A stretch of DNA of 24,815 nt from W1P20-047 sp045118335 (GCA_045118335.1 JBGUXY010000018.1:1-24815), one strand, 5' to 3'. Shown: positions 13,200 through 21,506, numbered from the stretch's first letter. Notes: generated by a model not told the origin, from the sequence alone. Program-made: numbers and translations.

Positions 13200-14380
13200 A
13201 AGGCAGCTAGCATGCGACTGCAGACGCCCTTCCAGGAAAGATGAGAGACTTCGCAATCGGGCGCAGGCATGTCCAACGCCTGCGCAAGCGCGCAAGCCAA
13301 GTCGGTTTCGAATCGAAGCGCATCTGCAGGGTCGGCTCCCCCGCCATCCACCATTGCCGGCGGGGTCACGTAAACCACCGGCGCATCGTCAATAGACGAT
13401 TCCATCCACTCGCGGATTCCCGGCAGGTCGGTCACAACCACCTTGCACCCGCACGCCAAAGCCTCGATAGTCACAAGCGGCAGCCCTTCCGACAGCGATG
13501 GCAGCACGAACACTTCAGCCGCGTTATAGGCTGCCACCAGATCGTCTTGAGTCAGCTTGCCGCAAAACCGAAGGCTGCGATGGCATCCATGGGACTGCTC
13601 CACGATCTGCTCGTAATCATCCACGTCGCTATAGCCGCCCACCAGGTCCAAATGCACGTCATCGAAACGGCTCGGCAGCAGGTCCAGGGCTTTGAGCAGG
13701 TTCGGCACACCCTTCTGGCGCCAGATCTTGCCCACGTACACAAGCGAATGCCGACGCTTGGGCACTTCATCTAGACGACGGAACATCCCGTCGTTGAACC
13801 CTGCTCCCACCACGTGGACAAGGCTTGCGTCGACACCGAACGTGTTCACGATGTCGAGGGCTTGCGCGCCATGTAGCGCGAAAACGGCATCTAGGCGATG
13901 TACGCCCGAGCGGACGGCCTCACGCTCGAGGGGGATGGATTGGAACTGCCTCAAATCGGTGTTGTGGCTGATGCCCACAATCGGACAAGGCCAGTCGCGC
14001 TGTGCAAGATGCGCCGTGAGCAGGTAGAGATGGTGGCAGATGATCAGTTCGGGCTTAAACGAGGCGAGCACGTTGTCTATGGCCGCATCGAAGGCACTGT
14101 AGAACTGGGAAACCATGCGTGGCGTCATGTCTCGGTAGCGCGTCGCCCGATAGGGCATGTTGTCACTCATCCCGCACACGGGAAAGGGCAGCTGCTCCGC
14201 TTCAAACGTCACGGGGTAAAACAGCGTTCCTTCTGTAAAGACGAAGTCATCATCGGGCGCCACGCCGGCAACCACCGCCTGGTCTGCTCCCAATTCGGAA
14301 AACCCGCGCATGGTTTCGATGAGGTAGACCCCGCTACCCGTTCCCCCTGGCTTCTGTGCGCTCACGTGCAGTATCCTCAT
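13193..14380 (-). CDS. GT4-family glycosyltransferase
   Basis: A 395-aa GT-B fold glycosyltransferase. The start at 14380 is chosen because AGGAGGAGG lies six bases upstream and the product begins MRILHVSAQKPGGTGSGVY, the usual N-terminal nucleotide-sugar-fold opening of GT4 proteins; the longer frame to 14473 lacks a ribosome site. The C-terminal half has LVYVGKIWRQKGVPNLLKA (about 230-250) and the donor-binding EX7E motif in SEGLPLVTIEALACG (first Glu about residue 325). Retaining GT4 enzymes transfer a sugar from a nucleotide donor, often to cell-envelope glycans or lipids. No sugar-biosynthesis genes flank it, so donor and acceptor are unknown. It is divergent from selA and lies between selA and the Se/S operon, with no obvious selenium role. 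Confidence 0.88.
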   Translation of the reverse strand: MRILHVSAQKPGGTGSGVYLIETMRGFSELGADQAVVAGVAPDDDFVFTEGTLFYPVTFEAEQLPFPVCGMSDNMPYRATRYRDMTPRMVSQFYSAFDAAIDNVLASFKPELIICHHLYLLTAHLAQRDWPCPIVGISHNTDLRQFQSIPLEREAVRSGVHRLDAVFALHGAQALDIVNTFGVDASLVHVVGAGFNDGMFRRLDEVPKRRHSLVYVGKIWRQKGVPNLLKALDLLPSRFDDVHLDLVGGYSDVDDYEQIVEQSHGCHRSLRFCGKLTQDDLVAAYNAAEVFVLPSLSEGLPLVTIEALACGCKVVVTDLPGIREWMESSIDDAPVVYVTPPAMVDGGGADPADALRFETDLACALAQALDMPAPDCEVSHLSWKGVCSRMLAALA

Positions 14381-14468
14381 GCGAGCCTCCTCCTGATGCG
14401 GACGCGGCGCACTGCGCATAGGCAGCAACGATCCAGCTGATTCCAGATACGGCGTCATGGGGCCAAAA

Positions 14469-14488
14469 GACACAGATGGTTATGTGTC
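14469..14488. promoter_or_regulatory. Dyad upstream of the selA promoter
   Basis: Inverted repeat GACACA, 8 nt, TGTGTC, ending 5 nt before the selA -35. The position fits an activator or repressor site, in the region shared with the divergent glycosyltransferase gene. Confidence 0.35.
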
Positions 14489-14493
14489 GCCCA

Positions 14494-14521
14494 TCGACAT
14501 TTTCCGAACGATGATTATAAT
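14494..14521 (+). promoter_or_regulatory. Sigma-A type promoter for selA
   Basis: TCGACA, 16 nt, TATAAT: perfect -10 and five of six -35 positions. The -10 lies 77 nt upstream of the selA start. Confidence 0.7.
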
Positions 14522-14598
14522 ACGGGAACGCGCGACAACCGAACAAGGCGTCGCATGGATTTCAGGAAACGACAAGCTCGCACTTTAAGGAGCCCGAC

Positions 14599-16047
14599 AT
14601 GCCCAAGGACGTGAACCGCGAACTGCTCAAGCAGCTTCCAAAGATTGACGAGGTGCTGCAGGACCCGGCGATTATGCGCTTTGGGGCATTCGTCCCCCAC
14701 GACGAGCTAACCAACGCAGCCCGCGATGCCGTGGCCGAAGCACGCGCCGCAGTACTCGACGGCAAAACGTCAGACGTGTCGCTGCAGGCAATCGCGAGGA
14801 CCGCAGCTGCACGCGTATCCAGGCTCCTTACCCCTTCGCTCAAGCGCGTCATCAACGCCTCGGGCGTAATCATCCACACGAACTTGGGCAGAAGCGTACT
14901 TTCCCGCGCTGCGCAAGAAGCCGTTGCCAGTGTTATTTGCGGCTACTCGACTTTGGAGTACAGCGTCGATCAAATGGCACGCGGCAGCCGGCACAGCCAC
15001 TGCGAACAGCTCATCTGCGCTCTTACCGGAGCCGAAGCCGCCATCGCGGTGAACAACAACGCCGCAGCGGTGATGATGGTCCTTTCGGCATTTTGCAACG
15101 AGCGTGAAGCGGTGGTTTCGCGAGGCCAGATGGTTGAAATCGGCGGATCGTTCCGCATGCCCGATGTAATGGCGCAATCCCACGCCACGATGGTAGAGGT
15201 GGGATGCACCAACAAGACCCATGCCTACGACTACGATCGGGCCATCACCGAGCGGACGGCACTGTTGGTACAGGCTCACGCCTCCAACTACCGCCTTTCT
15301 GGATTCGTCGAATCCACGAGTCTTGCCGAGCTGCGCGAGGTAGCTGACAAGCACAACGCATCACGCACGCCAGACAGCCAGATTTTCGTCTACGAAGATC
15401 AGGGGTCGGGCGCTTTCATCAGACTAAATGCATTCGGCAACTATGCAGAACCCGCAGTAGCCGAATCGCTGCGCCAAGGTGCCGACCTGGTGAGCTTTTC
15501 AGGAGACAAGCTACTTGGCGGCCCGCAGGCGGGCATCATCGTGGGACGCAAGGAGCTCATCGCCCGCTTGAAGTCACACCCACTCGCCCGAATCCTCCGT
15601 CTGGACAAGATGACGCTTGCCGCCCTGGAAGCCACGATGCGCCTCTACCTGAATCCAGAAGAAGCCATACGCCAAATCCCCACGCTGCGCATGCTCAGCG
15701 AAACGCCCGAGGAAGTAGAGCAACGCGCGCAGCTGATGATGGACATCATCGCGCAACGCGTGTCCGAAGACGATGCGGTCTTGCAAATCATGCCAGAGAT
15801 ATCACGTGCCGGTGGCGGAGCGCTGCCCATGTGCGACATCGAGACATATGCAGTCGAGGTTGGCTTTGTCCGTGGCGACGCCCAAAGCTGCGACAAATTC
15901 CTTATCCAGGATCGTCCCGTGCCCATCATCGGTCGCGTACGCCAAGACGCCTTGCTCCTAGACGCCCGCACCATCGTCGACGAAGACGAGATGCGCACCG
16001 TAGCCCAGAGCCTGGCCGCCTATTTCAGGCAGCTTCCCGCAGAGTAA
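14599..16047 (+). CDS. selA: L-seryl-tRNA(Sec) selenium transferase
   Basis: A 482-aa SelA starting at ATG 14599, six bases after AAGGAG. It converts seryl-tRNA(Sec) to selenocysteyl-tRNA(Sec) with selenophosphate, using PLP. The N-terminal domain (about 1-80) shows LLKQLPKIDEVL and later VINASGVIIHTNLGRS, both SelA signatures. The catalytic core has YSTLEYSVDQMARGSRH and FVYEDQGSGAF; the PLP lysine is Lys304 in SFSGDKLLGGPQAG. Length is normal for bacterial SelA, and no residue looks missing. The usual partner selB is not downstream: the next gene is a convergent ABC ATPase 10 bp away. Neither selD nor selC is seen in the window. Presence of SelA predicts selenoproteins elsewhere in the genome. 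It has its own promoter. Confidence 0.97.
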   Translation: MPKDVNRELLKQLPKIDEVLQDPAIMRFGAFVPHDELTNAARDAVAEARAAVLDGKTSDVSLQAIARTAAARVSRLLTPSLKRVINASGVIIHTNLGRSVLSRAAQEAVASVICGYSTLEYSVDQMARGSRHSHCEQLICALTGAEAAIAVNNNAAAVMMVLSAFCNEREAVVSRGQMVEIGGSFRMPDVMAQSHATMVEVGCTNKTHAYDYDRAITERTALLVQAHASNYRLSGFVESTSLAELREVADKHNASRTPDSQIFVYEDQGSGAFIRLNAFGNYAEPAVAESLRQGADLVSFSGDKLLGGPQAGIIVGRKELIARLKSHPLARILRLDKMTLAALEATMRLYLNPEEAIRQIPTLRMLSETPEEVEQRAQLMMDIIAQRVSEDDAVLQIMPEISRAGGGALPMCDIETYAVEVGFVRGDAQSCDKFLIQDRPVPIIGRVRQDALLLDARTIVDEDEMRTVAQSLAAYFRQLPAE

Positions 16048-16057
16048 CCCCGAAGCT

Positions 16058-16849
16058 CTAGTCGCTCAACTTGCGCAGGAAGGCCTTCGTGCGTTCGTGC
16101 TGAGGATTGTCGATGACGTCTTTGGCGGGACCTTCTTCCACAACCACGCCAGCATCCAAGAACACGATGCGATCGGCTACGTCGCGGGCGAACATCATCT
16201 CGTGCGTGACGATGACCATGGTCATGTGCTCGGCTGCAAGGCCGCGGATGACCTTCAGCACCTCTTGCGTGAGCTCGGGGTCGAGCGCGCTCGTAGGCTC
16301 GTCGAAGAAGAGCACGGCCGGGTTCATGCACAGGGCACGTGCGATGGCCACTCGCTGCTGCTGCCCGCCGGAAAGATCGCAGGGCACGAAGTCTTCTTTG
16401 CCTTGCAGGCCCATGCGCTCGATGAGGCTGCGCGCCTGGGCGAAGACTTCGTCTTTCGAGCGCTTCTGCACGCGGATAGGAGCATCGGTGATGTTCTGCA
16501 TCACAGTGAAATGCGGGAACAGGTTGAAGTTTTGGAACACCAGACCGTAGCGCTGCTTTGCTTGAGCCAGGACCTTCTTGTCGCCGTAGACCGTACGACC
16601 GTCATAATCGACAGCCACCTGGAGGTCACCAAACGAAAGCGAGCCGCGTTCGAAGGTTTCCAGCAGCGTCGCACAACGCAGCAACGTTGACTTTCCCCCG
16701 CCGGAAGAGCCGATGACGGCAACGACCTCGCCTGGATGCACTTCCACCGTGACACCCTTGAGCACCTCGTTTTGCCCGAATCTCTTGTGAATGTTGCGCA
16801 GGCTCACGACCGGGCTTGAACCATACTGGCCATACTGCTCGTTTAGCAT
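16058..16849 (-). CDS. Polar amino-acid ABC transporter ATPase (GlnQ-like)
   Basis: A 263-aa ABC ATPase starting at 16849 after AAGGGGTG. Walker A is GSSGGGKST (47-55), the Q-loop lies in YGLVFQNFNLFPH, the signature is LSGGQQQRVAIARAL and Walker B is VLFFDEPTSALDPE, followed by the switch histidine in IVTHEMMFA. The FNLFPH and EPTSALDPE pattern is typical of the amino-acid (PAAT) group. It follows the permease gene by 10 bp and powers uptake with it and the lipoprotein. An insert of about 15 residues (AVDYDGRTVYGDKKVLAQ) before the Q-loop is longer than the simplest members but is common in this group. The 10-bp gap to the convergent selA stop holds no terminator. Confidence 0.94.
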   Translation of the reverse strand: MLNEQYGQYGSSPVVSLRNIHKRFGQNEVLKGVTVEVHPGEVVAVIGSSGGGKSTLLRCATLLETFERGSLSFGDLQVAVDYDGRTVYGDKKVLAQAKQRYGLVFQNFNLFPHFTVMQNITDAPIRVQKRSKDEVFAQARSLIERMGLQGKEDFVPCDLSGGQQQRVAIARALCMNPAVLFFDEPTSALDPELTQEVLKVIRGLAAEHMTMVIVTHEMMFARDVADRIVFLDAGVVVEEGPAKDVIDNPQHERTKAFLRKLSD

Positions 16850-16859
16850 TGAACACCCC

Positions 16860-17513
16860 TTAGTCGTGGTAGTAGTCTAGTTTCTTTTCGACGCGCCCGA
16901 TGGCCACTTCCACCAGCATGTTGAACACCCAGTAGAACGCAGCGGCAAACAGGAACGGCAGCATGTTGGCCTGACTGGCCACCAGCGATTTCGCCACCGA
17001 GAACATCTCTGCAACGCCGATGGCGAACGCAAGCGAGGTGTCTTTCACCAGCGTGATGATCTCGTTGCCCATGGCAGGCATGATACGCTTGATAACCTGG
17101 GGCAAGACGATGTGGAAAAACGTCTGGGACTTCGTGTAGCCCAGCACGTCGGCTGCTTCGTAGTGGCCTTGGGGAATGGACTGGATGCCACCGCGGTATA
17201 TCTCGGCGAAGTACGCAGCGTAGTTCAAGATGAATGCGACGACCGTGGCATTCCATTTCGAACTCGTGGTAAGGTCGATGCCGAAAACGTAGTACGGCGC
17301 GAAGTAGATGGCGAACATCTGCAGCATGAGCGGCGTTCCGCGCATGAGCGAGATGTAGAATTTCATGAACCACTGTATGGGCTTGAACTTGCTCATGCGA
17401 CCCAGGGCGATGATGATGCCCAGAGGCAGCGACCCCAGGAGCGTGAGCAGAAACAGAACCATCGTGGTTACGAAGCCATGGCCGAGCATGCCAAGCATTG
17501 TTGATGTATCCAC
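16860..17513 (-). CDS. Polar amino-acid ABC transporter permease
   Basis: A 217-aa membrane permease. The GTG start at 17513 is preferred because GGGGG lies five bases upstream and the upstream part of the longer frame falls inside a hairpin. The first membrane segments (GFVTTMVLFLLTLLGSLPLGIIIAL) and YISLMRGTPLMLQMFAIYF carry the RGTP motif of HisM/GlnP permeases. The EAA loop, coupling to the ATPase, is at YEAADVLGYTKSQTFFHIVLPQ. About five membrane spans are predicted. It likely works as a homodimer, as there is only one permease gene. A 95-nt gap with a strong hairpin separates it from the binding-protein gene. Confidence 0.93.
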   Translation of the reverse strand: MDTSTMLGMLGHGFVTTMVLFLLTLLGSLPLGIIIALGRMSKFKPIQWFMKFYISLMRGTPLMLQMFAIYFAPYYVFGIDLTTSSKWNATVVAFILNYAAYFAEIYRGGIQSIPQGHYEAADVLGYTKSQTFFHIVLPQVIKRIMPAMGNEIITLVKDTSLAFAIGVAEMFSVAKSLVASQANMLPFLFAAAFYWVFNMLVEVAIGRVEKKLDYYHD

Positions 17514-17533
17514 CGATCCCCCGTTCAAATACG

Positions 17534-17568
17534 GCAATCGCGGATGGGGCAGGCCCACCCGCGATTGC
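17534..17568 (-). repeat. Intercistronic hairpin between binding-protein and permease genes
   Basis: Stem GCAATCGCGG / CCGCGATTGC (10 bp), one mismatch, then four more pairs and a 5-nt loop. On the minus strand it is followed by CGTATTTG, a weak T-tract. It lies 40 nt after the binding-protein stop and 20 nt before the permease start. Such elements usually lower downstream expression or protect upstream mRNA, giving excess binding protein. Confidence 0.65.
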
Positions 17569-17608
17569 ATTTACAGCCCGCCGAGCGGCGAGCCCGTCGA
17601 TTGTCAGA

Positions 17609-18433
17609 TTACTTCAGAACCCAGTTCTCGAAGCTGATGCCATCCTCGGCATACTTCTCGCACAGCTGCTCTACGAACCCGTCCTCGGTCATTTCCTTCA
17701 ACGTGGCGTTCACGGCATCAGCCAACTCCTCGTTACCCTGCTTGAAAGCTACAGCATAGTGCTCCTGGGAGAGGTACTCGTCCAACAGCACGTACTTGTC
17801 GGGGTTTTTGGCCATGTTGTACATGGCGATGGAAAGGTCGCAGGCAACAGCGTCGATAGCGCCGGCTTCAAGCTCGGTGACGGCGATGTTGTAGTCCGAG
17901 CGCTCTTCCAAGGCGCCAAACGTTGCAGCCAGTTCGGCGCGATCGCCTTCGGTGAGAACTTCGAGTGCGGCAGAGTCGACCTGCGTGGCGACGACCTTGC
18001 CCTTAAGGTCGTCGAGCGTCTTGATATCGCTGTCAGCCTTCACCATAATGACCTGGCCATTGTCCATGTAGGGCTTGGAGAAGGTGTAGTCGGCCTCGCG
18101 GCCCTCCATCGTGAAGCCATTCCAAATGCAGCTATAGGCACCAGCGTTGAGTTCGGTGAGCTTCGTGTCCCAGTTGATGGGCGTGGGAACATAATTCCAG
18201 CCGTTGCGGTTGCATACTTCCTGTGCGAGCTCCAAGTCGAAGCCGGTGTATTCGCCATCGTCGCCCACATAGCCATAGGGCGGGTATTCATGGTCGAATC
18301 CCACGACGAAGTTCATGCCCTCTTCAGGGGTCTGACCAGCAACGATATCGCTTCCACCAGAAGAGCAGCCTACTAGCGCGGCAATGCTCAACGCTGCTGC
18401 GCAGGCGAGCGCCACTAGAAGTTTCTTGGTCAT
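17609..18433 (-). CDS. Amino-acid-binding lipoprotein of ABC transporter (SBP_bac_3)
   Basis: A 274-aa extracytoplasmic solute-binding protein. The start at 18433 follows AAAGGAAAG by five bases and gives a lipoprotein signal: MTKK, a hydrophobic core and lipobox LVGC with the lipid-modified Cys23. The family-3 fold shows FVVGFDHEYPPYGYVGDDGEYTGFDLELA-type opening (ligand-binding acidic residues in GFDLELA), DGFTMEGREADYTFSKPY in variant form (NGFTMEGREADYTFS) and VVATQVDSAALEVL. This group binds polar amino acids such as glutamine, glutamate or cystine-like ligands; which one cannot be told. It is the first gene of the three-gene operon, with a promoter and dyad upstream and a hairpin downstream. 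Confidence 0.94.
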   Translation of the reverse strand: MTKKLLVALACAAALSIAALVGCSSGGSDIVAGQTPEEGMNFVVGFDHEYPPYGYVGDDGEYTGFDLELAQEVCNRNGWNYVPTPINWDTKLTELNAGAYSCIWNGFTMEGREADYTFSKPYMDNGQVIMVKADSDIKTLDDLKGKVVATQVDSAALEVLTEGDRAELAATFGALEERSDYNIAVTELEAGAIDAVACDLSIAMYNMAKNPDKYVLLDEYLSQEHYAVAFKQGNEELADAVNATLKEMTEDGFVEQLCEKYAEDGISFENWVLK

Positions 18434-18489
18434 TAATCTTTCCTTTCCCTGCGACGCGGGTTCCCGCGCCCTCACCCTCCAATGATCGT

Positions 18490-18515
18490 GCTTTAGTCTG
18501 ATAGAGCGCTAAAGC
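18490..18515. promoter_or_regulatory. Candidate operator at the amino-acid transporter transcription start
   Basis: Perfect inverted repeat GCTTTAG, 12 nt, CTAAAGC. It covers the predicted transcription start and early leader of the binding-protein gene, just downstream of the -10, a typical place for a repressor site. It could also fold as an RNA hairpin. Confidence 0.5.
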
Positions 18516-18522
18516 GGCAACA

Positions 18523-18549
18523 ATTGTACCATGAAAGCTAACATATCAA
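18523..18549 (-). promoter_or_regulatory. Promoter of the amino-acid ABC transporter operon
   Basis: On the minus strand TTGATA, 15 nt, TACAAT; both hexamers match five of six positions but the spacing is short. The -10 lies about 90 nt upstream of the binding-protein start. Confidence 0.45.
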
Positions 18550-18692
18550 CGTGGCATTGCAGCTATTCCCCTTCTTTGGGGAAACGCGGAAAATTGCGTG
18601 GCTGCTACGCCGATGGGCTCATCGAGCATCGCCTTTTAAGGCCCCTGCCCATCGTCGCGTCAAGGCATCCGCAACGCACAACCGGGCATTTG

Positions 18693-19964
18693 CTAGCAGC
18701 TATCGCGTGCCATCGCCTCTACAGCGGCAAGCTCTTCGGGAGTGTTGGCGTTGATGAAGCATCTGCCGCGGGGTTCTGCCTCTAGCACCTGCTGCTGCGA
18801 GAAGGTTTCCATGTCGATCAGATCGAACAGGGCCTGGGCACGCCGTTGCCCCTGTTCCACCAGCGTCCGAGCCGCCGCAAGACACGCATCGCGTCGATAC
18901 ACGGCGTGGAACGGCTCGAATCCGTGGACGTTGCAGGGTACGCAGGCATCCGACGCAGACAACCTAAGGCAATCGTATTCAGCTGCCAAAAGCTTCGGCG
19001 AAGCAAACGCCATGTCGCATGCTACGACGGCCACAAAAGGATGGCTTGCCGCGCCGAATGCAGTGGAAAGACCTGGCAGCGCACCGCGATAATCGTAGTC
19101 GTCTCGCACCAACCGAATGGGGACGCAAGGATACTCTGCTTGCAGGAACTGCAGGTTCTCGGGCTCGTTCGTTGTGATCACGATTTCGTCTGCGGCGGGG
19201 AGCAGGCGACCAACCATGCGGGAAATCAACGGCTTCCCGCAAAAAGGCACCGTTGCCTTGCTGCGCCCCATGCGCTTGCTTTCGCCCCCTGCCTGGATGG
19301 TTACGGTCATGCGCTCGCGCGCATATTCGCTACGCAGAAACGCCGCGATGCCTTCGATGTCGTTAATGTCGAAGCAAGGGATGCCGTAAGCAGCAGCGGC
19401 TTTCGCCGCCAGGGGGATATCGGTCACCACGGCCACGGTGCGCCCACCCACCGCTTTTTGCGCGAGGTCCTCTTCAAGAGTCCAAGCCTTCTGGGCACCC
19501 AGCTGACGATTGCGCGCCATCTGAACGAAATCGTTGGAAAGCGCGGCGCCCATCTGGGAAGCCTCGTAAAATGCCGCCGCCACCTCTTCGTCGCGAGGGT
19601 TTGCGGCGCGCATGATCTCGATGACGGGCAGCCCGCTGTTGCGGTAACCCTCCACGATAACCAGGTCGTGCCCAGGCATACGAGCCACCAGATCGCTGCA
19701 TTCCACCTCTCCGTCGATTGTAGCAACCATGGCAACCTGACCCGGTGACGCGATGTAGGTTTGAGTTGCCCCCGCAGCCCGATGGCGATACGAGTCCTTC
19801 CCCTCGATGTCGATATCAAAGCCCGCGTGACCGTGATGCTTCACGCTGCCGATATCGAGGCCCTGGCTTGTCAAGCACGCGATGAGTCCCTCGACCAAAG
19901 TCGTCTTTCCCGAGTTGTGGCGCCCCACGACGGAAACCGCAGGGCTGCGCAGAATCGACCGCAT
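18693..19964 (-). CDS. MobB-MobA fusion: molybdopterin-guanine dinucleotide biosynthesis
   Basis: A 423-aa two-domain protein starting at ATG 19964 after GGGAGGAAG. Residues about 6-170 are MobB-like, with a P-loop GRHNSGKTT (14-22), GSVKHHGHAGFDID (39-52) and VIVEGYRNSGLPVIE (102-116). Residues about 219-423 are MobA-like, starting VTIQAGGESKRMGRSKA (the G-rich nucleotide loop with its basic end) and including RGALPGLSTAF and VVACDMAFA, the metal-binding Asp region. MobA attaches GMP from GTP to molybdenum cofactor; MobB is an accessory GTP-binding protein. Fusions are known, though the more common genes are separate. It implies molybdenum or tungsten enzymes of the DMSO reductase type elsewhere. 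No other cofactor genes flank it. Domain order MobB first fits coupled GTP binding and transfer. Confidence 0.92.
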   Translation of the reverse strand: MRSILRSPAVSVVGRHNSGKTTLVEGLIACLTSQGLDIGSVKHHGHAGFDIDIEGKDSYRHRAAGATQTYIASPGQVAMVATIDGEVECSDLVARMPGHDLVIVEGYRNSGLPVIEIMRAANPRDEEVAAAFYEASQMGAALSNDFVQMARNRQLGAQKAWTLEEDLAQKAVGGRTVAVVTDIPLAAKAAAAYGIPCFDINDIEGIAAFLRSEYARERMTVTIQAGGESKRMGRSKATVPFCGKPLISRMVGRLLPAADEIVITTNEPENLQFLQAEYPCVPIRLVRDDYDYRGALPGLSTAFGAASHPFVAVVACDMAFASPKLLAAEYDCLRLSASDACVPCNVHGFEPFHAVYRRDACLAAARTLVEQGQRRAQALFDLIDMETFSQQQVLEAEPRGRCFINANTPEELAAVEAMARDSC

Positions 19965-20057
19965 GCGCTTCCTCCCCTATGCATGCTGGAAAATACCGCT
20001 TTCAGTATAGCGTTTGGCGCAAGTCTTTATACTCGCAGAACCCCAACTGCCTAGCCT

Positions 20058-20093
20058 CGCCATGCGTGGCGGTGCGAAGAAGGCCACTTCGCA
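20058..20093 (-). repeat. Paired hairpins downstream of the LuxR gene
   Basis: TGCGAAG / CTTCGCA (20073-20093, 7 bp) and CGCCA / TGGCG (20058-20071, 5 bp, TGCG loop) follow the LuxR stop at 20103 back to back. There is no T-run after them, so termination is uncertain; they could protect the mRNA end. Confidence 0.4.
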
Positions 20094-20102
20094 TCTGCGG
20101 AC

Positions 20103-21506
20103 TCACGGCAGCGTCTCTCTTAGCTCCTCGCTCAAGTCGAGCAGCTCCTGACGACCATGAACACCTGCTTTTCCGTAAATGCGCCTCAGATGCGTGTCGA
20201 CCGTGCTCTTCGAAATGACGAGCTCTTCGGCTATGCGCGCAGCCGTGCGCCCACGCAAGGCGAAGGGCAAGATCTCGGCTTCGCGCTTGGACAAGCCAAA
20301 GCGCTGCCTTATGGCATCGCAGAGCGCATCGAAGGAATCGGTATCGGTGACGATGACGGAAAGGTCGATGAAGTCGCGCTCGGTGAACAGAAACACGTAG
20401 GAGAGCAGGACCAGCGCACCGGCCAACACCACGATCGCATAGGGCGTATACGCGCCGCCAATCAGCGCAGTGACGCAGTTGGAGCACACAACGCCAATGG
20501 CCTCGCCCGCGAACAGGGCAAGAAAGCCACGCGTGAACGCTGCAACCCCATCGGTTTGGGCTATTTTCGCCATCACCAAAAACAGCGATATCAAAACGGC
20601 TTCCAAACCCAGGTATCCCGCCAACACCACAGCCTCGCCAGGCAAGAACTCGGAAATGCCGCTGGGAATAACGAGTATGCCCAGCATCATCACGTACACT
20701 GCAAGAGAGTACGGCCTGTGCAAGGCTTCGCCCTTGCTAAACCCTTCGCCGAGCAGCAATGTCAGCGACCCGATCAAAAAAGCGCCAAGCAGCACGAGGC
20801 CCACCTGGTAACTCGAACTCGCCGGCCCACCTGGCTGGGTGGCGTACGTTTCCATCAGGCCCGCTGCAGCGCCGAAACACAGCGTGCCGCACAGTATCTT
20901 GTACGAAAGCACCTGCGCTCGATCCTTTTCCTCACCTGGCATCATCGTGCCATGCTTCTTCGTGGGGACAAACGGATCGATCCATGCGGCACTTGCCACG
21001 GGGAAGACGCGCATGAGCAACATGGTCTCTTCGATATTGGCAACCGAGAACAGAAGGCACGTAAAGGCAGCTACGAGCGTTCCCAGAAACACTTCGGGAA
21101 TGGCGACTTTCGTGGGAACAGTCACAAACGCCCTGCCCCATGCGGTAAGCAGATACGACCCCGTGACCCCAATGAGGGCGCAGGCGCACAGGGCCAGACC
21201 CGAAGCGCCCGAAACGGCAAATGGATACAGTGAGGCCACCGCCATGAGAATGCCGTAGGCGATAAGCAGAGGGCGGGAAAGCAGGAAGTTGCGCCGCTGT
21301 TCGGGCACGCCCGCCAACACGCCAAAACCGATGACCATGAAAAGCAGCATCATCGCCAAGTCGATGCGCTCGAAGGAAAAGACCAGCTTGGAAAGCGTGG
21401 CGTTTTGCCCCATGTAGAACAAGAAGAAGACGAATCCCTGATTGCAGGCGAAGCCCACAATGCGTCTGAACGACAGCGCACCGATAGCCCCTCTGCCCTC
21501 TGACAT
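20103..21506 (-). CDS. LuxR-family regulator with polytopic membrane N-terminus
   Basis: A 467-aa protein. The start at 21506 follows GGGAGG by about seven bases; a longer frame to 21614 lacks a ribosome site. Residues about 15-390 contain roughly ten to twelve hydrophobic segments (for example FVFFLFYMGQ, LAMMLLFMVIGFGVLAGV, AIVVLAGALVLLSYVFLF), resembling a transporter-like sensor. The C-terminal 60 residues are a GerE helix-turn-helix: LSKREAEILPFALRGRTAARIAEELVISKSTVDTHLRRIY-type pattern, with recognition around ISKSTVDTHLRRIYGK. Eggerthella relatives encode many such membrane-bound LuxR regulators, and several control neighbouring catabolic genes in response to a substrate. Here no obvious reductase or transporter target adjoins it; mobBA, the next gene downstream, is a possible target. 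Ligand unknown. Confidence 0.9.
   Translation of the reverse strand: MSEGRGAIGALSFRRIVGFACNQGFVFFLFYMGQNATLSKLVFSFERIDLAMMLLFMVIGFGVLAGVPEQRRNFLLSRPLLIAYGILMAVASLYPFAVSGASGLALCACALIGVTGSYLLTAWGRAFVTVPTKVAIPEVFLGTLVAAFTCLLFSVANIEETMLLMRVFPVASAAWIDPFVPTKKHGTMMPGEEKDRAQVLSYKILCGTLCFGAAAGLMETYATQPGGPASSSYQVGLVLLGAFLIGSLTLLLGEGFSKGEALHRPYSLAVYVMMLGILVIPSGISEFLPGEAVVLAGYLGLEAVLISLFLVMAKIAQTDGVAAFTRGFLALFAGEAIGVVCSNCVTALIGGAYTPYAIVVLAGALVLLSYVFLFTERDFIDLSVIVTDTDSFDALCDAIRQRFGLSKREAEILPFALRGRTAARIAEELVISKSTVDTHLRRIYGKAGVHGRQELLDLSEELRETLP

Noticed and set aside
12708..14598. selC (tRNA-Sec) in the gaps around the glycosyltransferase and selA
   Set aside because: I looked for a long-acceptor tRNA with a UCA anticodon and a T arm in these gaps and found none.
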